From JAADDV01 sp964582875 (GTDB lineage Bacteria; Aquificota; Aquificia; Aquificales; Hydrogenothermaceae): a stretch of 64,000 nt of DNA. Below the pieces are notes generated by a model. It had not been told where the DNA came from. It saw only the letters and a list, made by a program, of their open reading frames with translations, and made no database searches. How positions within the stretch are numbered: position 1 is the stretch's first letter; each line of letters begins with the position of its first letter. The stretch is from the NCBI GenBank assembly GCA_964582875.1, contig CAZOTZ010000001.1, forward strand, positions 1 through 64,000. The letters run 5' to 3'. Position numbers and translations under genes: made by a program. Below, one piece after another: positions 59,106 through 64,000 of this stretch.

Positions 59106-59760
59106 ATCTGATTTCCCACTCTGTTATTAAATGGGAGCCCCTTAAGAAGTGAGCTCTAAGTTTTGTTTTTACAACCTCATTTAAAGAGGTAAATCCTTCT
59201 CCTCCAACCAGAGTAGGAGTATCAGTTCCTCCAACAATAAAAGGCATATGTATAAGTCTTATTTCGTCAACGAGTCCAAGTTTTATAAGATTCCAGTTTA
59301 ACGTTGAACCACCTTCAACCATAAGCTTTTTTATACCTTTGTTGTAGAGTATATCCATCATTTTTATAAGGTCTACACTGTCTTCTCCACACTTAATAAC
59401 TTCTACCTTTTCTTCTAAAGCTTTTACTTTTTCTTCTGGAGCTTTTTCTGAGGTAACTATTATTGTAGGAGCGTGTTTTTCAAGTATGTTAGAGTCAAGG
59501 GGAATGTCAGCTTTAGATGTGGGAACTATTCTTGTAGGATTTTTTCCCTCTACATATCTGACTGTAAGAAAAGGATTATCTGTTCTTATTGTTTCAGCTC
59601 CAACCATTATACCGTCAACTTTTGCTCTAATCTGGTGGAGGTACCTTGTAGCTTCTTCATCCATAAATTTCATAATTTCCTTTGAAGATACACCTTTTCT
59701 AAGTGTAAGCTTTCCGTCAACAGTTACTTCTGAAACTATTATTGTGTATGGACGGTTCAT
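59095..59760 (-). CDS. RibD C-terminal-type reductase (riboflavin pathway)
   Basis: 221 residues, a single dihydrofolate-reductase-like domain: PYTIIVSEVTVDGKLTLRKG, HQIRAKVDGIMVGAETIRTD, NPFLTVRYVEGKNPTRIV and KLMVEGGSTLNWNLIKLGLV followed by DEIRLIHMPFIVGGTDTPTL. The arrangement without the deaminase half resembles the archaeal/fungal-type 2,5-diamino-6-ribosylamino-pyrimidinone 5'-phosphate reductase. It uses NAD(P)H to reduce the ribosyl side chain in riboflavin synthesis. It sits 15 bases downstream of the phosphatidyltransferase gene and overlaps moaD. Confidence 0.87.
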   Translation of the reverse strand: MNRPYTIIVSEVTVDGKLTLRKGVSSKEIMKFMDEEATRYLHQIRAKVDGIMVGAETIRTDNPFLTVRYVEGKNPTRIVPTSKADIPLDSNILEKHAPTIIVTSEKAPEEKVKALEEKVEVIKCGEDSVDLIKMMDILYNKGIKKLMVEGGSTLNWNLIKLGLVDEIRLIHMPFIVGGTDTPTLVGGEGFTSLNEVVKTKLRAHFLRGSHLITEWEIRYED

Positions 59761-59775
59761 TTATAAATCCCCTTT

Positions 59776-60399
59776 TCAGTCATAATCTTTGTTGTATTTT
59801 ATGTACAGGTATATAATCCTCTGAAGCAGTGATAAAACCATAAGTGCTGTAATTATAGTAAAACCTGTCTGAAGTCCCCCAAATATGTGGAAATGTTCAA
59901 AAATTGAAAAAATAACTATTGAAAGGAGGGTTTCTGGTCTACCAAAGAAACCTATTCCTTCTAACGGGTCATCTATTTTTCCTTTCTCTCTACTTGCAAA
60001 ACCTATCTCAGCATACGCCACAGGTTTTATAAAAGTGTGAAGCATACTTGCTAAAACTGCTATTATTGTCAAAACAGGAGTTGAGTAAGTTAGCCCAATT
60101 GAAAACAGTATAACCCCATCAACAATCTTATCTGCAAGCCAGTCAAAAACTGCCCCAAATTTTGAAGAACGGTCTGTCTCCCTTGCAACAACGCCATCCA
60201 TAAGGTCAAAAAAACCAGACATAAAAAGAAGAACAGCCCCTGTTAAGGGCTTATGATTAAAAAATGCGAAAGCTGATAAAATACCGACTATTACTGAAAT
60301 TACAGTGATAGCATTTGGTGTTATATGTGTCTTAGCAAATATAACACCTATTGGTTCGTATATCTTTTTTATTGATTTCCTTTTTGATGTTAAGTTCAT
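59776..60399 (-). CDS. CDP-alcohol phosphatidyltransferase family protein
   Basis: 207 residues with about six membrane helices. The catalytic CDP-alcohol motif is present as DLMDGVVARETDRSSKFGAV followed by FDWLADKIVDG, with all three or four metal-binding Asp. A phosphatidylglycerol-phosphate synthase (PgsA) or an archaetidylinositol-phosphate-synthase-like enzyme would both fit; the N-terminal KIYEPIGVIFAKTHITPNAI and the DPLEGIGFFGRPETLLSIVI loop resemble the latter group. It lies in the ilv-ribD-moaD operon, 19 bases downstream of ilvC. Confidence 0.87.
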   Translation of the reverse strand: MNLTSKRKSIKKIYEPIGVIFAKTHITPNAITVISVIVGILSAFAFFNHKPLTGAVLLFMSGFFDLMDGVVARETDRSSKFGAVFDWLADKIVDGVILFSIGLTYSTPVLTIIAVLASMLHTFIKPVAYAEIGFASREKGKIDDPLEGIGFFGRPETLLSIVIFSIFEHFHIFGGLQTGFTIITALMVLSLLQRIIYLYIKYNKDYD

Positions 60400-60418
60400 A
60401 AAATCTCCCTACAGATAA

Positions 60419-61417
60419 TTAAAGCTCTTTACCTTCTAACCAGGGCATCATTTTTCTAAGTTCTTTTCCAACTTTTTCAACTGGATGTTCTTCATCTTTC
60501 TTAACCATAGCATTAAAGTGAGGTCTTTTTGCAACGTTCTCAAGTATCCATTCTTTTGCAAACTCACCTCTCTGTATTTCTTCTAAAATCTTCTTGTGAA
60601 CAGGTTTAACAGCCTGGTATATCCTGTCTCCCCTTGTAACATCACCGTATCTTGCTGTATCAGATATAGAGTATCTCATACCTGATATTCCGTACTGGTA
60701 TATAAGGTCAACTATAAGTTTTAACTCGTGGAGACACTCAAAATAAGCAACTTCAGGTTGATAACCTGCTTCTATAAGTGTCTCAAAACCAGCTTTAATA
60801 AGAGCTGTAGCTCCTCCACATAAAACAGCCTGTTCACCAAAAAGGTCTGTTTCTGTTTCTTCTTTAAATGTGGTTTCAATAAGCCCTGCTCTTGTACATC
60901 CTATTCCTTTAGCATAAGCAAGGGCTACATCTTTAGCATTTCCTGTAAAGTCCTGGTGAACTGCAACAAGACCAGGAACACCTTTTCCTTCTTCATACTG
61001 CCATCTAACAAGGTGTCCAGGACCTTTTGGAGCAACAAGGAACACATCAACGTATGGTGGAGGAACAATCTGTCCAAAATGTATGTTAAAGCCGTGGGCA
61101 AAGGCTAAAGCGTTTCCTTCATCTAAGTTAGGTAGAATAGATGTTTCAAACACCTCTGGTTGAAGTGTGTCCGGGATAAGCATCATTATCACATCTGCTT
61201 TTTTAGCAGCTTCATCAGGTATAAGAACCTCAAAACCTTCAGCTTTCGCTCTTTCTGCTGATTTACTTCCTGAATAAAGCCCTATGATAACGTTTATCCC
61301 ACTGTCTCTCAGGTTTAATGCATGTGCATGTCCTTGACTTCCGTATCCTATAATAGCAACTGTTTTATCTTTTAGCACTTCAAGGGTTGCGTCCTCATCG
61401 TAATAAATTTTTGCCAT
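60419..61417 (-). CDS. ilvC: ketol-acid reductoisomerase, class I
   Basis: 332 residues. The nucleotide motif is AIIGYGSQGHAHALNLRDSG; the catalytic region has VAPKGPGHLVRWQYEEGKGV, and the C-terminal knotted domain carries the metal ligands in LFGEQAVLCGGATALIKAGF and ECLHELKLIVDLIYQYGISG. The short length is the class I form. It converts acetolactate to dihydroxy-isovalerate (and the isoleucine counterpart). GGAGGT-like sequence precedes ATG 61417. A small exported-protein gene separates it from ilvH. Confidence 0.96.
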   Translation of the reverse strand: MAKIYYDEDATLEVLKDKTVAIIGYGSQGHAHALNLRDSGINVIIGLYSGSKSAERAKAEGFEVLIPDEAAKKADVIMMLIPDTLQPEVFETSILPNLDEGNALAFAHGFNIHFGQIVPPPYVDVFLVAPKGPGHLVRWQYEEGKGVPGLVAVHQDFTGNAKDVALAYAKGIGCTRAGLIETTFKEETETDLFGEQAVLCGGATALIKAGFETLIEAGYQPEVAYFECLHELKLIVDLIYQYGISGMRYSISDTARYGDVTRGDRIYQAVKPVHKKILEEIQRGEFAKEWILENVAKRPHFNAMVKKDEEHPVEKVGKELRKMMPWLEGKEL

Positions 61418-61466
61418 TCTATACCTCCGGTAGTCTTCTCTTTTTTGAAAAAATCTTACACTAATA

Positions 61467-62045
61467 TTATTGAATAATCAAAATCTGTTTTACCCTGTTT
61501 CCCTTAAGTAGAAGTTTCAGTAAATCTCTACTGTTTTCACCATTTAAAGAAATAGTATCAAGGTTTAGTATTCCTTCTAAATCTGCAGAACCTTCTCCTA
61601 CAGAGAAAGCTTTGTACCCTACAAGGATATCTCCCTTTTCAGACATTAGTCTGACTTTTTTCCCTTTAGGTTTTCCTACAGTTTTTACTTTAAGAATTAC
61701 CTGTGAAACATTTTCTTTTGTTTTTACAAAATCTTTAAGGTTTGAGAAGAACTTTGTATATAAATCTTCCCCTGTTAATGCTGTAAAACACGTTATCTCT
61801 TTGTTTTTTTCCCTTTCGTAAAAATCAAAACAGACAACATAAGATGTCCCTGTCCATGAAACTTTCATATTTGTGTAAAAGGGACTTTCTTTAGAAACAA
61901 AAGAAAAATTTTTAAGTAAAAATCCCCTGAAAACATCCCTGTACTCATCGGGGATATTCTCAAGGGTTATACTCTTTAACTGTACAACCTTACTGTAAGA
62001 TAAAGAAAAAAACAAAAGAAAAAAAACAAATACTCTCCTAATCAT
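61467..62045 (-). CDS. exported protein of unknown function between ilvH and ilvC
   Basis: 192 residues. The N terminus MIRRVFVFFLLFFSLSYS is a Sec signal peptide. The mature part looks like a periplasmic alpha/beta domain: VVQLKSITLENIPDEYRDVF, SFVSKESPFYTNMKVSWTGT, then VILKVKTVGKPKGKKVRLMS and a final LKLLLKGNRVKQILIIQ strand. Two Cys (VVCFDF, ITCFTA) are 13 residues apart. The start codon overlaps the ilvH stop by four bases (ATGA). No family recognised. Why an exported protein is translated between two branched-chain amino acid enzymes is not clear. Confidence 0.65.
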   Translation of the reverse strand: MIRRVFVFFLLFFSLSYSKVVQLKSITLENIPDEYRDVFRGFLLKNFSFVSKESPFYTNMKVSWTGTSYVVCFDFYEREKNKEITCFTALTGEDLYTKFFSNLKDFVKTKENVSQVILKVKTVGKPKGKKVRLMSEKGDILVGYKAFSVGEGSADLEGILNLDTISLNGENSRDLLKLLLKGNRVKQILIIQ

Positions 62046-62611
62046 TCCTGCACTAAGTTTTTAGCAGATTCTCTTGTTAATGCTAATGTTCCTGTTCTTG
62101 CTATATCTTTAAGTCCAAAAGGTCTGAGAAGCTCTATAAATGCATCTATTTTATCGCTATCTCCAGTTACCTCTATTGTATATGTATCAGGGGATACATC
62201 AACAACTTTAGCTCTGAATATACTAATAAGCCTCATTATTTCATCTCTTGCTTTATCTTCCCCTGCATAAACCTTAATTAGAACAAGCTCCCTTTCTATA
62301 TGGGGAACTTCTGTTATATCTCTTACCCTGAGGGTTTCTATGAGTTTTCTAAGTTGTTTTATTATCTGCTCTATTATCCTTTCATCACCTTCAACAACTA
62401 TAGTTATTCTTGCCACGTTTGGCTCGTGGGTTTTTCCTACTGTTAAACTTTCTATATTGTACCCTCTACCAGCAAACAAACTGGTTATCCTTGTTAAAAC
62501 TCCAAAGTTATGTTGAACCCTGACAACAATAATATGTTTTTTAACTTCTGTTTTTGGTTGAGGTCTGACTTTTAAAGGTGCTATCTCACTCATTTTTCTC
62601 TCCTTATCCAA
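62042..62611 (-). CDS. ilvH: acetolactate synthase small (regulatory) subunit
   Basis: 189 residues. An N-terminal ACT domain (HIIVVRVQHNFGVLTRITSL, FAGRGYNIESLTVGKTHEPN) is followed by the family C-terminal domain (ELVLIKVYAGEDKARDEIMR, YTIEVTGDSDKIDAFIELLR, FGLKDIARTGTLALTRE). It binds valine and controls the large subunit. The start overlaps the end of the ilvB gene by eight bases. Confidence 0.95.
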   Translation of the reverse strand: MDKERKMSEIAPLKVRPQPKTEVKKHIIVVRVQHNFGVLTRITSLFAGRGYNIESLTVGKTHEPNVARITIVVEGDERIIEQIIKQLRKLIETLRVRDITEVPHIERELVLIKVYAGEDKARDEIMRLISIFRAKVVDVSPDTYTIEVTGDSDKIDAFIELLRPFGLKDIARTGTLALTRESAKNLVQE

Positions 62612-64000
62612 CTAAATACATTGTTTCAGCTTCACCTTTTTGTTTAGGCGTTAAAATCATCTCCCTGTAACTTTTACCAGCTGGTACCATAGGTAGAACG
62701 TTCTCTTCCCTATCAACAACAAAATCCATAATAACAGGTCTGTCATTTATTTCCATTGCTTTTTCAAGAACTGGTTTAACTTCATCTGGTTTAGTAGCCC
62801 TTAATCCAACAGCTCCCATAGACTCGGCGAGTTTAACAAAATCAGGATGTACAGCGAGACAAACAGAAGAATATCTGCTGTCATAGAAGAATTGTTGCCA
62901 CTGTCTAACCATACCTAAGAACTCGTTATTTATAATAGCTATCTTTACAGGAATTCTATACTGAACTGCTGTTATAACATCCTGCATATTCATAACAAAG
63001 GAACCGTCTCCTTCTATTGCAAAAACAGTTTTATCAGGATTTCCAAACTTAGCTCCTACTGCTGCTGGAAATCCATATCCCATAGTTCCAAGTCCACCTG
63101 AGTTTAAAAACTGTCTTGGATACTTATATTTGTAAAACATAGCAGCCCACATCTGGTGTTGACCAACCCCAGCTGATATGATAGCTTCACCTTTTGTTAC
63201 GTTGTATATCTCCTCAATAACGTACTGGGGCTTTATGATTTTATCTGTTTTCTGGTATGTAAGGGGATGTTTTTCTTTCCACTTTTCTATCTGTTTTAAC
63301 CAGCTTTCCCTTGCTTTTACCCATTCCACAGGCTTTTTCTCAAGTTCTTTTAGCAGTTTTTCAAGGACTATCTTTACATCTCCAACTATTGGAACATCAA
63401 CGTGTATATTTTTGCTTATAGATGCTGGGTCTATGTCTATATGTATAATCTTGGCTTCTGGAGCAAACTCATCTATTTTTCCTGTAACCCTGTCATCAAA
63501 TCTTGCACCTACCGCAATAAGAAGGTCTGAATTGTAAACAGCCATATTTGCATAGTAAGTTCCATGCATACCAAGCATATGTAAAGCTAAAGGATGAGTT
63601 TCATCAAAAACTCCTTTAGCCATATTTGTTGTTGTAACAGGTATTCTTGTAAGTTCTGCAAGTTTTCTAACCTGCTCTGCTGCTCCAGATATAACAGCTC
63701 CACCACCTACGTAAAGAACAGGTCTTTTTGCTTTTCTTATAAGCTCTGCTGCTTTTTTTATCTGAACAGGGTTTCCTTCGTAATGGGGTCTGTATCCAGG
63801 AAGAGCATCTATTACATCTTTTTCTGTTGGCATTTTGTAATCGTACTCTTTCTGTGTTATATCCTTGGGTATATCAACAAGAACTGGTCCTGGTCTTCCT
63901 GTCCTTGCAAGATAAAATGCTTCCCTGAGTATAAGGGCAAGGTCTTTTATATCAGTAACTAAAAAGTTATGTTTTGTTATAGGTCTTGTTATACCTACAA
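62604..64000 (-). CDS. ilvB: acetolactate synthase large subunit, N-terminal part missing beyond the right edge
   Basis: The ThDP enzyme frame is open through the right edge. An ATG at 63833 is internal because upstream codons in frame read AFYLARTGRPGPVLVDIPKD, a conserved acetolactate synthase stretch. About 465 residues are visible. They include PVLYVGGGAVISGAAEQVRK, LHMLGMHGTYYANMAV, NSDLLIAVGARFDDRVTGKI and the ThDP motif EGDGSFVMNMQDVITAVQYR, then NNEFLGMVRQWQQFFYDSRY. It makes acetolactate and acetohydroxybutyrate. The missing part would be the N-terminal quarter with the catalytic Glu. Confidence 0.95.
   Translation of the reverse strand, partial: VGITRPITKHNFLVTDIKDLALILREAFYLARTGRPGPVLVDIPKDITQKEYDYKMPTEKDVIDALPGYRPHYEGNPVQIKKAAELIRKAKRPVLYVGGGAVISGAAEQVRKLAELTRIPVTTTNMAKGVFDETHPLALHMLGMHGTYYANMAVYNSDLLIAVGARFDDRVTGKIDEFAPEAKIIHIDIDPASISKNIHVDVPIVGDVKIVLEKLLKELEKKPVEWVKARESWLKQIEKWKEKHPLTYQKTDKIIKPQYVIEEIYNVTKGEAIISAGVGQHQMWAAMFYKYKYPRQFLNSGGLGTMGYGFPAAVGAKFGNPDKTVFAIEGDGSFVMNMQDVITAVQYRIPVKIAIINNEFLGMVRQWQQFFYDSRYSSVCLAVHPDFVKLAESMGAVGLRATKPDEVKPVLEKAMEINDRPVIMDFVVDREENVLPMVPAGKSYREMILTPKQKGEAETMYLVG

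Noticed and set aside
1..64000. CRISPR array, tRNA, rRNA, insertion sequence or prophage
   Set aside because: No repeat-spacer pattern, no cloverleaf with a GGTTCRA arm, no transposase or phage gene was seen on either strand.

Overview
The window is AT-rich bacterial chromosome whose gene content points to a thermophilic member of the Aquificota, most likely Hydrogenothermaceae and close to Persephonella. The argument rests on a glucosylglycerate pathway (GpgS and GpgP, enzymes known from Persephonella), a GH57 glucanotransferase, a DUF507 protein, an MqnA/MqnD-family protein, double-membrane functions (an LptF/G permease, type IV pili) and short overlapping operons of the Aquificota kind. 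This assignment is an inference from gene content. Two runs of exactly 100 N (29080-29179 and 42157-42256) show that this is a scaffold. No tRNA, rRNA, CRISPR array, insertion sequence or integrase was recognised.

Layout: (1) 1-7344 is a surface-polysaccharide locus, with a sugar aminotransferase (cut by the left edge), two monotopic sugar-phosphate transferases, a CapD/PglF-type dehydratase, a WecA/MraY-type transferase, ManC and GalE. (2) 7395-12654 holds housekeeping and small accessory genes: an H-protein-like lipoyl carrier with a double-ACT regulator, peptide deformylase, two conserved proteins of unknown function, PanB, a YrdC/Sua5 protein and a mechanosensitive channel. (3) 12651-18112 holds NAD synthetase, an unlisted 55-residue membrane protein, an EAL-HDOD protein, TruD, a rhodanese and a pentapeptide-repeat protein. 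(4) 18182-28909 is a leftward minor-pilin operon with four prepilin-like proteins and two PilY1-type tip proteins that share a 731-bp stretch of identical DNA. (5) 29012-36149 holds a pseudo-receiver, an MqnA/MqnD-like enzyme, a pseudouridine synthase, a hydrolase, a phosphatase, an acetyltransferase and a large peptidase M1-ChaN-PDZ fusion. (6) 36200-42133 holds SmpB, an Lpt permease, a secreted subtilase, a DUF2628 protein and the GH57 enzyme. (7) 42146-43161 encodes a secreted protein that appears to carry an internal Cys-Gln thioester domain and ends in a Lys/Trp-rich stretch followed by poly-Asp; its ribosome binding site is buried in a hairpin. (8) 43504-57536 holds GpsA, a DedA protein with an apparent AUA start, the compatible-solute genes (gpgS, a second glycosyltransferase, glycerate kinase, gpgP), trpB, a class A penicillin-binding protein, a YqaA-like protein, tyrS and mnmG. 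(9) 57547 to the right edge is a leftward operon with the branched-chain amino acid genes ilvB (cut by the edge), ilvH and ilvC, then a CDP-alcohol phosphatidyltransferase, a RibD-like reductase, MoaD and an amidohydrolase.

The most unusual items are the thioester-domain protein with its hairpin-masked leader, the two PilY1 paralogs with a gene-conversion tract and lectin-like repeats inserted in one von Willebrand A domain, a receiver gene interrupted by what is almost certainly a false scaffold gap, and a DedA gene lacking any canonical start codon.
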